A stretch of DNA of 64,000 nucleotides from Yinghuangia soli (GTDB lineage: Bacteria > Actinomycetota > Actinomycetes > Streptomycetales > Streptomycetaceae): assembly GCF_021502675.1 (NCBI RefSeq), contig NZ_JAKFHA010000001.1, positions 520,855 through 584,854 on the forward strand, read 5' to 3'. The first letter of the stretch is position 1; each line of letters opens with the position of its first letter. This document shows, in pieces, positions 33,267 through 42,057 of the stretch. The position numbers and the translations under genes are program-made. The notes under the pieces are model-generated. The model did no database searches. It was not told where the DNA came from and saw nothing but the letters and a program-made list of their open reading frames with translations.

Positions 33267-33854
33267 CCTATTCACCTGCGGGGCAGCCGTGGTGAGTGCT
33301 TCCAGGCGGCGGATGTGGCGCAGCACGATGAGCAGCGGCACCGCACCGAAGACCCCGAAGGACATGTCGATGAACCGCCACCAGAGCGGGATGTCGCGGA
33401 GCGGGCCGCAGATCAGCGCCAACGGGATGATCGCGGCGCAGGCGATGAGGCCCCACTGCACCACCCAGACGTTGCGGATCGGATCCTTCCACGGGCCCCA
33501 GAACGCCACCGCGATGGTCAGGTGCGCGAAGGCCAGCCAGTCGGTGCCGTACGCCATGAAGGGGTAGCGGTCGTTGGTCACCACGACGCCCTCGTAGCTG
33601 CGGTCGATCCAGCGCACCAGCGGATCGGGCACCCAGTCGAACCGGTGCAGCACGTCGACGAGCACGCGCATCTCGGTCTCCATCGGGAAGGCCGTCACGC
33701 CGCTCAGGACGAGCCCGACGATGAAGGCGGCCAGCCATATGCGGATGCGCTTGGCGTGCCACGCGGCCGTCTTCGCCGGCTGCCCCGGCGCTGCCGGCTC
33801 GGTGGGCTCTGCCGTCGCCGGAACCTCGGCGACCCCCGCTCTCGGTATGTTCAT
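33246..33854 (-). CDS. four-helix membrane protein of unknown function
   Basis: This 202-residue protein has about four hydrophobic helices (IWLAAFIVGLVLSGVTAF; LAFAHLTIAVAFWGP; VVQWGLIACAAIIPLALICG; FIDMSFGVFGAVPLLIVLRH), a Pro/Ala-rich cytoplasmic start and a charged end. I do not recognise a named family. The ATG at 33854 begins MNIPRAGVAEV; the frame is open further upstream without coding character. It lies upstream of the amidohydrolase operon, whose promoter overlaps its 3' end, and is divergent from an ECF sigma factor. Confidence 0.78.
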   Translation of the reverse strand: MNIPRAGVAEVPATAEPTEPAAPGQPAKTAAWHAKRIRIWLAAFIVGLVLSGVTAFPMETEMRVLVDVLHRFDWVPDPLVRWIDRSYEGVVVTNDRYPFMAYGTDWLAFAHLTIAVAFWGPWKDPIRNVWVVQWGLIACAAIIPLALICGPLRDIPLWWRFIDMSFGVFGAVPLLIVLRHIRRLEALTTAAPQVNRLTESIK

Positions 33855-34045
33855 ATGCCGGATATTAGACCCGCGACGGACTGCCAAATCCCGGTAAAGC
33901 CCCAGGTCACACAACCCTGCCGAGACCTCCACAGCATCTTTGCACGGGGTTCGCGAGGAACCGCCGCGGCCGGCGCTGCGACGCGGCGGCAGGGTCGATA
34001 CGTCTTCCTTCCAGGGGGAACACAGGCACCACATACGGGGGTCAG

Positions 34046-34588
34046 ATGGCACGGGGAACGAGGGACCGGGACGGGTTCAGCGGGTTCGCCGCCGCGGCGG
34101 CGCCACGCTTGCGACGGACCGGCTACCTGCTGTGCGGGGACTGGCATTTGGCTGAGGACCTTGCCCAGACCGCATTGGAGAAGTTGTACGTCGCGTGGCC
34201 CCGCGTCGCGCAGGCCGGGAACCAGGACGCGTACGCCCGGCGCGTGCTGGTCAACGCCTATCTCGACCGGGGGCGGCGGCGCAGCTCCGGCGAGACGCCC
34301 GGGCTCGACAGCGCCGCGCTGGAAGGCACCGAAGCCCGTCCGGAAGGCGACCCGGATCTGCGGGTCACCCTGCTGGACGCGCTGACCGGGCTCCCGGCCC
34401 GCGACCGGGCCGTCCTGGTCCTGCGCTATTGGGAAGACCTGAGCGTCGAGACCACCGCCGAGCACCTCGGCCTGACGCCGTCCGCGGTCAAGACGATCTC
34501 CGGACGCTGCCTCGCCCGGCTGCGCGGCGCACTCGCCGACCTGGCGCCGACCGCCCACCCCGCGAACGAAGCGCCCGCAGCGAGCTGA
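34046..34588 (+). CDS. ECF sigma factor, SigE family (Streptomyces type)
   Basis: This 180-residue sigma-70-like factor has only regions 2 and 4. Region 2 spans about residues 12-80 (TGYLLCGDWHLAEDLAQTAL, AYARRVLVN); region 4 is about 110-165 (LPARDRAVLVLRYWEDLSVE, then LGLTPSAVKTISGRCLARLR). The GDWHLAEDLAQ pattern is typical of the actinobacterial SigE-like ECF group. It is followed after 27 nt by a single-pass membrane protein that may be its partner. No zinc anti-sigma motif is seen in that partner. Confidence 0.9.
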   Translation: MARGTRDRDGFSGFAAAAAPRLRRTGYLLCGDWHLAEDLAQTALEKLYVAWPRVAQAGNQDAYARRVLVNAYLDRGRRRSSGETPGLDSAALEGTEARPEGDPDLRVTLLDALTGLPARDRAVLVLRYWEDLSVETTAEHLGLTPSAVKTISGRCLARLRGALADLAPTAHPANEAPAAS

Positions 34589-34615
34589 CGCCGCGTCGGA
34601 CAGGAGGAATCACCC

Positions 34616-35434
34616 ATGGACACCGAAGAGCTTTTCCGGCGCCGCCTGCAGGCCGAGATGCGGGACGCCGGCGAACCGGCAGGCCGCGCGGACATCGCGG
34701 TGCGCGCGACGACCGGAGGCCGGCAGCGGCTCCGGCGGCGGCGGCTGCTGGCCGCCGTGGGCACGGCCGCCGCGACCGCGGGCATCGTGACCGCCGCGGT
34801 CCTGCTGGCGGCGCCCGGTACCGAGCAAGGGTCGGCCGGCACGGCACCTTCGTCGCCGCCGGCCACCGGACGCCCGTCGCTCCCGAACACGGCCATGCCC
34901 GGCCCGTCGTACGGCGAAATGCCGCCCGACGCGATCCCCCCGCAGTCCACCCCGGTCCCCGTCGACAACCCGCTCGCCGACGAGGCGGCCGGGATCCTGA
35001 CCGCGCTCATCGCACCCGCCGGACCGCCGAACCGCACTCCGGCCTGGTCGAACGACAAGGGCGACGTCTCCGCGCGCATCGAGTGGGAGTCGGCCACCGG
35101 ACCGGCCGACTTGTCCGTCCACATCCTCTCCGGCGAGCGCCTGTGCCAGGACGGCGGCGGGCCCGCCCCCGAAGGCATCACCGAATGCCGCCGCCTGGCC
35201 GACGGCAGGATGGCGGACATCATCTACGACACGGTAGGCACCGCGATCTCGATCGAAGTGGAAGTCCCGGTCACCGCCACGCTCTCGGTGCGCATCATGC
35301 TCGGGGACAACTCCGAGCAGGCGTCGATCGACCCCGAGATGGGGAAGGTGCCGTACACCGTCGACCAGGTCGTCGCGATGGCCGCGGACCAGCGGTGGGC
35401 GCCCCTCGCAGCCCAGGTGGCGCCCGGTTCCTGA
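34616..35434 (+). CDS. single-pass membrane protein, possible partner of the sigma factor
   Basis: This 272-residue protein has a cytoplasmic start (about 40 residues, MDTEELFRRRLQAEM...), one transmembrane helix (about 44-65, LLAAVGTAAATAGIVTAAVL) and a Pro/Ser-rich then globular extracytoplasmic domain with two cysteines (LCQDGG, ECRRLA). The topology and its place after the sigma gene fit an anti-sigma or accessory protein, but the H-x3-C-x2-C zinc motif is absent and no family is recognised. Translation starts at ATG 34616 after AGGAGGA. Confidence 0.72.
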   Translation: MDTEELFRRRLQAEMRDAGEPAGRADIAVRATTGGRQRLRRRRLLAAVGTAAATAGIVTAAVLLAAPGTEQGSAGTAPSSPPATGRPSLPNTAMPGPSYGEMPPDAIPPQSTPVPVDNPLADEAAGILTALIAPAGPPNRTPAWSNDKGDVSARIEWESATGPADLSVHILSGERLCQDGGGPAPEGITECRRLADGRMADIIYDTVGTAISIEVEVPVTATLSVRIMLGDNSEQASIDPEMGKVPYTVDQVVAMAADQRWAPLAAQVAPGS

Positions 35435-35448
35435 GGCACCGCGAAAAG

Positions 35449-35484
35449 GGTGCGGCCGCCGCGGAGTCCCGCAGCGGCCGCACC
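35449..35484. terminator. bidirectional hairpin terminator
   Basis: GGTGCGGCCGC (35449-35459) pairs with GCGGCCGCACC (35474-35484), with a further inner GCGG/CCGC stem. It lies between the sigma-factor operon and the 3' end of the convergent hopanoid operon. Confidence 0.85.
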
Positions 35485-35517
35485 TTCTGCCTTGTACCAA
35501 GTAGCGCCGGAACAGCC

Positions 35518-36894
35518 CTACTTCGTGATGGCCTGCTTTATCAACGTGCGGCCGAAGTCCCACATCAGGCCGGTGCCCTTGTGCGCGTCGTCCATCACGT
35601 CCACGAACGCTGTCGTGAAGTTGTCCACGTCGCGCTGCGAAATGACGTACGGCGGAAGCAGCTTGATGACGTCCATGTGGTCGCCCGCGACCTGCGTGAG
35701 CATGCGGTGCCGCTGGAACATCGGGACCACGACCATCTGGGCGAACAGGCCGGTCCGGGCCGCCTGCAGGGCCGACCAGCCGGCCCGCAGCTTGAACGAC
35801 TTCGGCTTGCCGAACTCCAGGCCGACGATCAGGCCGCGGCCGCGCACGTCCGCGAACAGCTCGTACTTGTCGATCAGCGGCCGCAGTGCCGCCTGGTACG
35901 CGTCGCCCATCCTCTGGCAGTTGCCCAGCAGATCCTCGTCGTCGATGACCGCGAGCGTCGCGAGGCCGGCCGCCATGGCCTGGTTGTTGCCGCCGAACGT
36001 GCAGTCGTGGACCAGGACGCGGTCCATCGTCGAGTAGACCTTCTTGAAGATCCAGTCCTTGGTGAGCGTCGCCCCGATCGGCACATAGCCGCCGGACAGC
36101 GCCTTCGCGACGGTGACGATGTCCGGCTCGACGCCGTCCTCCCACTCGTACGCGAAGAACTTGCCGGTGCGGCCCATGCCGACCTGCACCTCGTCGGCGA
36201 TGAGCAGCGCGCCGTGCTGGCGCAGCAGCTTCTGCGCCGCGGCCAGGAACCCGGGCGGCGGGATCAGCACGCCCTTGCCCTGGATCGGCTCCACGATGAA
36301 GGCCGCCACGTCGCCGCGCTTGAGCTCGCGCTCCAGCGCGTCCAGGTCGCCCAGCTGGATCGCCACGTCCGGCAGCAGCGGCTCGAAGCCCTTGCGGAAC
36401 TCCTTGGCGCCGTTGACCGACAGCGACCCGGTGGTCAGGCCGTGGAAGGCGTGGTCGACGTAGACGATGCGCTTGCGGCCGGTCGCGAAGCGCGCGAACT
36501 TCAGTGCGGCCTCGACGGCTTCGGTGCCGCTGTTGCAGAAGTAGACGCGGTCCAGGTGCGGGGTCTTGGCGAGCAGCCGGTCGGCCAGCGCGGCGGCCAG
36601 CGGCGGGGTCGCGAAGTGCACGATGTCCGGCAGGTCGAGCGCGATGACGTCCTGCATCGCCTTGCGGACCACCGGGTGGTGGCGGCCGACGCCGTAGGTG
36701 CCGAAGCCGGACAGGTAGTCGACGTACTCGGCGCCGGTGTCGTCGTAGAGGTACGGGCCCTCGGCGCGCACGTAGTTGCGGTGGAAGCCGATCGTCTGCA
36801 GCACGCGCGGCAGCTGCGGGTTGAGGTGCTTGGCGTGCAGCTCGAAGCCGCGGCCCTCGTACTCCGCGAGGGTCTCACCGAGATCGAACGTCAT
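35518..36894 (-). CDS. hpnO: class-III aminotransferase, HpnO-type (aminobacteriohopanetriol synthesis)
   Basis: This 458-residue PLP enzyme is of the ornithine/acetylornithine aminotransferase family. The PLP lysine is K264 in TVAKALSGGYVPIG; VYFCNSGTEAVEAALKFAR and LIADEVQVGMGRTG mark the cofactor pocket. As the last gene of the hopanoid operon, overlapping hpnG by ATGA (36891-36894), it is assigned as HpnO, which aminates the ribose-derived side chain to aminobacteriohopanetriol. The assignment depends on context as well as family. The 3' end is followed by a terminator shared with the convergent operon. Confidence 0.85.
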   Translation of the reverse strand: MTFDLGETLAEYEGRGFELHAKHLNPQLPRVLQTIGFHRNYVRAEGPYLYDDTGAEYVDYLSGFGTYGVGRHHPVVRKAMQDVIALDLPDIVHFATPPLAAALADRLLAKTPHLDRVYFCNSGTEAVEAALKFARFATGRKRIVYVDHAFHGLTTGSLSVNGAKEFRKGFEPLLPDVAIQLGDLDALERELKRGDVAAFIVEPIQGKGVLIPPPGFLAAAQKLLRQHGALLIADEVQVGMGRTGKFFAYEWEDGVEPDIVTVAKALSGGYVPIGATLTKDWIFKKVYSTMDRVLVHDCTFGGNNQAMAAGLATLAVIDDEDLLGNCQRMGDAYQAALRPLIDKYELFADVRGRGLIVGLEFGKPKSFKLRAGWSALQAARTGLFAQMVVVPMFQRHRMLTQVAGDHMDVIKLLPPYVISQRDVDNFTTAFVDVMDDAHKGTGLMWDFGRTLIKQAITK

Positions 36895-37682
36895 GCGCCA
36901 CCGTCCTGCGTCGTGTCCCGACCTGCTTCTCGCCGCTCTGCCATGCCCAAGTCTGCCCCTTCGGGACCGTCCGCGGTCGGCAACGGCGCCGAATCGACCG
37001 AGTGTGCCGCGACCGCCGCGGCAGGCCAGCCGGCCAGGGCGGGGGCTGCCGCCTTGAGTGCCCGGTATGCCCGCATGCCGTTGCGCACGATGCCGGGCCG
37101 CAGGAGTTCGTGGCCGGGGGCGTCCGAGACGACCCGCAGCACCGCCCACGGGCTCGTGCCGCCCCCCGCCCACACCCCAGCGAGCAGGAACGACGATTCC
37201 ATATCGGCCGCGATCACCCCGGCGTCCGCGAGCGTGACGCGCTCGGCGGGCCGGACGAGCTTGCGGACGGTGGCCACCGGCCCCACGTGCACCGCGAGCC
37301 CCGCGCGGCGCAGCTCTTCCGCGAGCGACTCGGCCCACGGGCAGGGGACGACGGTGCCGTCCGGGTCGCGTACTTCGGAGGCCACCACGACGTCGCCGGG
37401 CACGAGCCCCCGCATGCCTGCGCACATCCCCGCGACAACCACGGCCGGCGCCGCCGCCAGGCGGGCCGCCGCGGCCCGCGACTTGGCCTCTCCCATGCCG
37501 GTACGCACGACCGCCGCGGCACCGCCGCGCCGCATCGCACGCTCCTCGATGCGGAGCGGGGTGGCTACCAGAGGCACACCGAGGCGCGCTTGCGATGTAC
37601 CAGGCGCCGGTTCCCCGGCCGGCCTCGCCCGGGCTTCCGGGTCGGGGAGGCCGGGGAACCGGCGTCGCGAAGGTCCGTTCAT
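36891..37682 (-). CDS. hpnG: HpnG-type nucleosidase (adenosylhopane to ribosylhopane)
   Basis: This 263-residue member of the purine phosphorylase/MTA-SAH nucleosidase superfamily shows VVVAGMCAGMRGLVPGDVVV near the nucleoside pocket and the catalytic region VIAADMESSFLLAG. In hopanoid clusters this protein removes adenine from adenosylhopane. It overlaps shc upstream (ATGA at 37679-37682) and hpnO downstream. The first 30 residues are Arg/Pro-rich and may be partly untranslated; an internal start is possible. In Streptomyces coelicolor hpnH normally follows this gene; here it does not. Confidence 0.85.
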   Translation of the reverse strand: MNGPSRRRFPGLPDPEARARPAGEPAPGTSQARLGVPLVATPLRIEERAMRRGGAAAVVRTGMGEAKSRAAAARLAAAPAVVVAGMCAGMRGLVPGDVVVASEVRDPDGTVVPCPWAESLAEELRRAGLAVHVGPVATVRKLVRPAERVTLADAGVIAADMESSFLLAGVWAGGGTSPWAVLRVVSDAPGHELLRPGIVRNGMRAYRALKAAAPALAGWPAAAVAAHSVDSAPLPTADGPEGADLGMAERREAGRDTTQDGGA

Positions 37683-39598
37683 CCCGCGGACTTCACCGGC
37701 GTGGAGTTCACGTAGCGGCCGAGGGCCATGATCGGGAAGACGATCCGGTACATGTGGTACTTGATGTAGAAGTCCCCCGGGAACCCGGTTCCGGTGAACT
37801 GCGGTTCGTCCCAGCCGCCTTCGTCGTTCTGATGGTCGGTCAGCCAGCGCACGCCGCGTTCCACCTCGGCGCCGCGCTCGCCGGCCGCGAGGAGCGCGAG
37901 GAGCGCCCAGGCGGTCTGCGAGGCGGTGGAGTCGCCCTTGCCGGACCACGACGTGTCGGCGTACGAGCGCAGATCCTCGCCCCAGCCGCCGTCCGGGTTC
38001 TGGATGCCGTACAGCCAGCGCACCGCGCGCCGGACCGCGCTGTGCCGCGGGTCGACGCCGGCCAGCACGAGCGCGGGGACGACCGCGCCGGTGCCGTAGA
38101 TGTAGTTGGCCCCCCAGCGGCCGAACCACGACCCGTCCGCCTCCTGGTTGCGCAGCAGCCAGCGGACGCCCTCGACGACCTGGTCGCGGTACTCGGGGCC
38201 GGATTCGGCGAACATCTCGACGATGTGCGCGGTGACGTCCGCGGAGGGCGGGTCGGTGACCGCGCCGAAGTCGCAGAACGGCAGCTTGAGCGGCAGCGTG
38301 GCGGTGTTGTCGGCGTCGAACGCGCCCCAGGCGCCGTCCTTGCTGCGCATGCCCGCGGTCCACACCTCGGCCCGGCCCAGCACCGCGCGCATGCGCTCGG
38401 TGTCCGGGTGCGCGGCGTAGCGCAGGGCCATGACGACCTCGGCGGTGTCGTCCGTGTCCGGGTAATAATCATTGGCGAACTCGAAGGCCCAGCCGCCGGG
38501 TTCGAGCCCGGGGCGGCGGACCGCCCAGTCGCCGACCTCGCGGATCTCCTCGTCGAGGAGCCAGTCCGCGGCCTTCACGACCTGCGGGTGGTCCTCGGGG
38601 AATCCCGCGTCGCGCAGCGCGACCAGCGAGAGGCCGGTGTCCCACACCGGGGACTGGCAGGCCTCGAAGCGGCGGACCGTGCCCTGGTCGGTCTCCTCCC
38701 AGATGGTGAAGCCGTCCAGGCCCTTGATGCCCTGGGCCACCACCGGGTGGTTGAGCGGGAGTCCGGTCAGGTGCAGGGCGATCAGCGAGTAGACCCAGGG
38801 CGGTTGGATGCCGCCCCAGCCGCCGTCCGCCTCCTGGCGTTCGATGATCCACTGCTTGGCGCGCCGCATGGCGTGCCGGCGGACCGGCATCACCGGGCGC
38901 TTGGAGTAGACGTGCAGCACCTGGTCCAGGGTGCGGAAGAAGCGCGACCACGCGTCGTCGGCCTGCGGCTTGGCGGCCACCGGTCCGGTGGGGCGCAGTT
39001 CGTCGAGCCGGAACGGGGCGGGCTTGACCGGGCGCAGCGCGCTCACGATGGTGAGCGGCACGATGGTCTGCCGGGCCCAGCAGGCGAAGTCGTAGACGTT
39101 GAGCGGGAACCACTTGGGCAGGTAGATCAACTCCGGCGGCATGACCGGGAGTTCGTCCCAGGACCACCAGCCGAAGAAGGCCAGCCAGAAGCGCGTGAAG
39201 ACCCGGCTGTGCGCAAGGCCGCCCTGTTCGCGGATGTACGCCGCGGCGCGCTGCATGTGGTCGGCGTCCACCGCATCGCCGGCCAGCTTCAGGGCGACGT
39301 ACGCCTCGATGGTGGTGGACAGTTCGGCGGGGCCGCCCCGGAAGGAGGCCCAGGTCCCGTCCGCGCGCTGGTTCGACCGGATCCACCGGGCGGTCTGCTC
39401 GGTCTGCTCGGCGGTGCGGATGCCGAGGAACTCCCGGAAGAGGAGGTCCTCGGCGTCCATGGTGACGTTGGTCTCCAGCTCGCCCTTCCACCAGCCCGCC
39501 TCGTCCTGGAGGCCGAGCAGGTGCGCCACAGCCCGGTCCAGGGTGTCCTTGGCGCGGTCGGGCGCGTCGGTGGCTTCGGTCCGGACGGTCACCGTCAT
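37679..39598 (-). CDS. shc: squalene-hopene cyclase
   Basis: This 639-residue triterpene cyclase converts squalene to hopene at the membrane. The protonating D-x-D-D motif is DTDD near residues 381-386 (YYPDTDDTAEV). Several QW repeats are evident (QEADGGWGG, QNPDGGWGE, QADGSWFG-like), and the substrate channel region KGLDGFTIWEE is intact. Length matches bacterial Shc. The ATG at 39598 begins MTVTVRTEATDAPDRAKDTL, two bases after the prenyl synthase stop. It sits in the middle of the hpn operon. Confidence 0.96.
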   Translation of the reverse strand: MTVTVRTEATDAPDRAKDTLDRAVAHLLGLQDEAGWWKGELETNVTMDAEDLLFREFLGIRTAEQTEQTARWIRSNQRADGTWASFRGGPAELSTTIEAYVALKLAGDAVDADHMQRAAAYIREQGGLAHSRVFTRFWLAFFGWWSWDELPVMPPELIYLPKWFPLNVYDFACWARQTIVPLTIVSALRPVKPAPFRLDELRPTGPVAAKPQADDAWSRFFRTLDQVLHVYSKRPVMPVRRHAMRRAKQWIIERQEADGGWGGIQPPWVYSLIALHLTGLPLNHPVVAQGIKGLDGFTIWEETDQGTVRRFEACQSPVWDTGLSLVALRDAGFPEDHPQVVKAADWLLDEEIREVGDWAVRRPGLEPGGWAFEFANDYYPDTDDTAEVVMALRYAAHPDTERMRAVLGRAEVWTAGMRSKDGAWGAFDADNTATLPLKLPFCDFGAVTDPPSADVTAHIVEMFAESGPEYRDQVVEGVRWLLRNQEADGSWFGRWGANYIYGTGAVVPALVLAGVDPRHSAVRRAVRWLYGIQNPDGGWGEDLRSYADTSWSGKGDSTASQTAWALLALLAAGERGAEVERGVRWLTDHQNDEGGWDEPQFTGTGFPGDFYIKYHMYRIVFPIMALGRYVNSTPVKSAG

Positions 39599-39600
39599 CT

Positions 39601-40626
39601 CTACAACTCCCGAGTCGTCGTGAATGCCGCCAGGGCCGCCAGGTCGGTACGCGTCACCTCCGGGATGCCGAGTCCGTCGAGGCTGGCCAGCGCGAGTTCC
39701 AGATGGCGCTGCGCTTCCACCTCGGTGCGGATGCGGCCCCCGGCCTCCTCCACAAGCCTTGCGGCAAGCGCGAGTTGATCCTCCGTCAGGTCGCCGGGCG
39801 TGGCGTACAGCTCGGCGAGTGCGGTGGCGTTGCTGCCGCCCGAGGTGAGCGCCGCCGCCACCGGTACGGACTTCTTGCGCTGCCGCAGGTCGTTCCAGGC
39901 GGGCTTGCCGGTGACCTCGGGGCGGCCCCAGATGCCCAGCAGGTCGTCGACCGCCTGGAAGGCGATGCCCAGGTTGTGCCCGAAGGCGTAGAGCCGGTCC
40001 ACCACGACCTGGTCGGCCCCGGCGAGGGCCGCACCGATCGCGCTGGCGCAGGCGAGCAGGGCGCCGGTCTTGTTGCCGGCCATGGCCAGGCACTCTTCGA
40101 CCGTGACGTCCATGCGGGTCTCGAAGGAGAGGTCCTGGGACTGGCCGTCGATGAGCGCGGCGGTGGCGTCGGTGAGCAGCTTGGCGGCCCGGTCGCCCTG
40201 GCCGGACGACTCCATGAGCACCTGCTCGGCGAGCACCAGCAGGCCGTCGCCGGCCAGGACCGCGAGGCCCGGGCCGAACGCCTTCCACGCGGTGGGGCGG
40301 TGTCTGCGCTCCTCGTCGCCGTCCATCAAGTCGTCGTGCAGCAGCGAGAAGTTGTGCACGAGTTCCACGGCCACCGCGCCCGGCACGCCCTCGCCGGTCG
40401 GCGCCCCGACGGCCTCGGCGGACAACAGGGCGAGCGCGGGGCGCAGCGCCTTGCCGCCGTTGCCGGGCATCGGGCGGCCTTCGGTGTCGGCCCAGCCCAT
40501 GTGGTACGAGGAGACGCGGGCGAGCGGCGGTTCGAGGCGGGCCACGGCGGCCCGCAGTGCGGGTTGCGTGGCTTCGCGGGCTCGGTCCAGTACAACGGGG
40601 GCGAGTGAGCTGTCGGCTACGGTCAC
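39601..40626 (-). CDS. polyprenyl diphosphate synthase of the hopanoid operon
   Basis: This 341-residue trans-isoprenyl diphosphate synthase has a first aspartate motif DDLMD followed by GDEERRHRPTAW and a second motif FQAVDDLLGIWG. The substrate lysine region GGKALRPALALL is also present. It probably supplies farnesyl diphosphate for squalene synthesis by HpnC/D/E. The GTG start overlaps the hpnE stop (GTGA at 40623-40626). Chain length cannot be settled by eye, but operon position favours farnesyl diphosphate. Confidence 0.9.
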   Translation of the reverse strand: MTVADSSLAPVVLDRAREATQPALRAAVARLEPPLARVSSYHMGWADTEGRPMPGNGGKALRPALALLSAEAVGAPTGEGVPGAVAVELVHNFSLLHDDLMDGDEERRHRPTAWKAFGPGLAVLAGDGLLVLAEQVLMESSGQGDRAAKLLTDATAALIDGQSQDLSFETRMDVTVEECLAMAGNKTGALLACASAIGAALAGADQVVVDRLYAFGHNLGIAFQAVDDLLGIWGRPEVTGKPAWNDLRQRKKSVPVAAALTSGGSNATALAELYATPGDLTEDQLALAARLVEEAGGRIRTEVEAQRHLELALASLDGLGIPEVTRTDLAALAAFTTTREL

Positions 40627-42026
40627 GGTGTCGTCGTCCTCTCCGGGAAGGCACCAGGTCGGGTCGGCAGTACACGCCCGGGATCCAAGTCCAGGCTGGG
40701 CAGGATGGATTGCGCCGCGGCCAGCCCGCTGCGGACAGCGGACTCCATGGTCGCGGGCCAGCCGGTCGCGGTCCACGCGCCGGCGAGTGCGAGTCCGGGG
40801 ACGGCGGTGCGCGCATGCGGACGCAGCCGCCCGGAGCCGGGCGCGGCCCGGAAGGTCGCGGTGCGCTCCTTGGTCACGACGAACTCCTCGACACGTGCCG
40901 TGCGCGTGGCGGGGAGCAGTGTCTCGAGCGCGGGCACGAACCGGTCGCGGAGTTGCTGCTGCGTCATGTCGATCTCGGCGTCGGCGGCGGAGACGGAGAC
41001 GGCCAGGTAGCGGCCGCGCTCCAGGCCGAGGTTCTCGCTGCGGTCGAACACCCACTGCACGGGGGTGGCCAGGCCGGCCGCGAAGTCCTCGGCGAACACC
41101 GGGCGGTCGTACACCGCGTGCACGTTGACGATGGGCGAGCGGCCGAGCCCGGCCAGGACCGTGGGGTCGGCGGGCCGGTCGTCCAGGAGCAGGGCGCCGG
41201 CCGGCAGCAGCCGGGCGGTGTCTTCGTGCGGGACGGCGAGCACGACGGCGTCGGCGTGCAGCGTGCCGCCGTCCGCGTCGACCGTGAAGCCGCCGCCGGG
41301 CAGCGCTTCCAGGGCGGAGACGCGGGACCGCAGGCGGATGTCGACCTTGGCGTCCTCGAGGGCGCGCTGCGCGGCGTCGCCGTGCAGCTGCTGCAGCGGG
41401 ACGCGGCTCCAGCCGATGTCGGCGCCGTCGTTCGTGTCGAGCAGCCCGGTGCGGAAGACCTTGGCGGCCATCGCGAGGGAGGCGTGCTCGGCGGTGAGGT
41501 TGAGGGTCGCGATGCCGACCAGGTCCCACATCGCGGCGCGCTCCCGGGCGGTGACGCCGAACTTGTCGAGCCACTGGCCGAAGGTCTGGGTGTCGAGCCG
41601 GGGGTCCTCGGGGTCGAGGCGCTTGAGGGCGAGGGCCGCGAAGCCGACGCGGGCGCGCCCGGCGAGGGTCAGGAAGGGGTAGCGGGACAGCGCGGCGGAC
41701 AGGTGCAGCGGCGAGGGGAGGCTGCTGCGCTTGAGCCGGCCGGCGGTGCCCCACGGGGTGAGCACGGGGACGTCGAGGCGGTCCTGCAGCACGGTGTCCT
41801 TGGTGCTGCCGATGCGGTCGAGGAACCAGCGGTACTCGGTGCAGCAGCGCAGGAACACGTGCTGTCCGTTGTCGATCCACCGTCCGTCACGGCGGAAGGA
41901 GAACGTGGCCCCGCCCAGGCGCGGACGCCCTTCGAGCAGCGTCACCGCGGCGCCGCCATCGGCCGCGGTCAGGGCAGCGGTGATGCCCGCGAGTCCTCCC
42001 CCCACCACGATCAGACGACGTGTCAT
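40623..42026 (-). CDS. hpnE: hydroxysqualene dehydroxylase
   Basis: This 467-residue flavoprotein is of the amine oxidase/phytoene desaturase family. The FAD motif is VVGGGLAGITAALTAADGG, then LLEGRPRLGGATFSF and the C-terminal FAD loop GLALAGAWTATGWPATMESA. With HpnC and HpnD it forms the three-enzyme route from farnesyl diphosphate to squalene that replaces squalene synthase in many bacteria. It lies between hpnD (31-nt gap) and the prenyl synthase (4-nt overlap). Confidence 0.92.
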   Translation of the reverse strand: MTRRLIVVGGGLAGITAALTAADGGAAVTLLEGRPRLGGATFSFRRDGRWIDNGQHVFLRCCTEYRWFLDRIGSTKDTVLQDRLDVPVLTPWGTAGRLKRSSLPSPLHLSAALSRYPFLTLAGRARVGFAALALKRLDPEDPRLDTQTFGQWLDKFGVTARERAAMWDLVGIATLNLTAEHASLAMAAKVFRTGLLDTNDGADIGWSRVPLQQLHGDAAQRALEDAKVDIRLRSRVSALEALPGGGFTVDADGGTLHADAVVLAVPHEDTARLLPAGALLLDDRPADPTVLAGLGRSPIVNVHAVYDRPVFAEDFAAGLATPVQWVFDRSENLGLERGRYLAVSVSAADAEIDMTQQQLRDRFVPALETLLPATRTARVEEFVVTKERTATFRAAPGSGRLRPHARTAVPGLALAGAWTATGWPATMESAVRSGLAAAQSILPSLDLDPGRVLPTRPGAFPERTTTP

Positions 42027-42057
42027 GACCCCTCACGTACCCAGATGATCACTTGGC

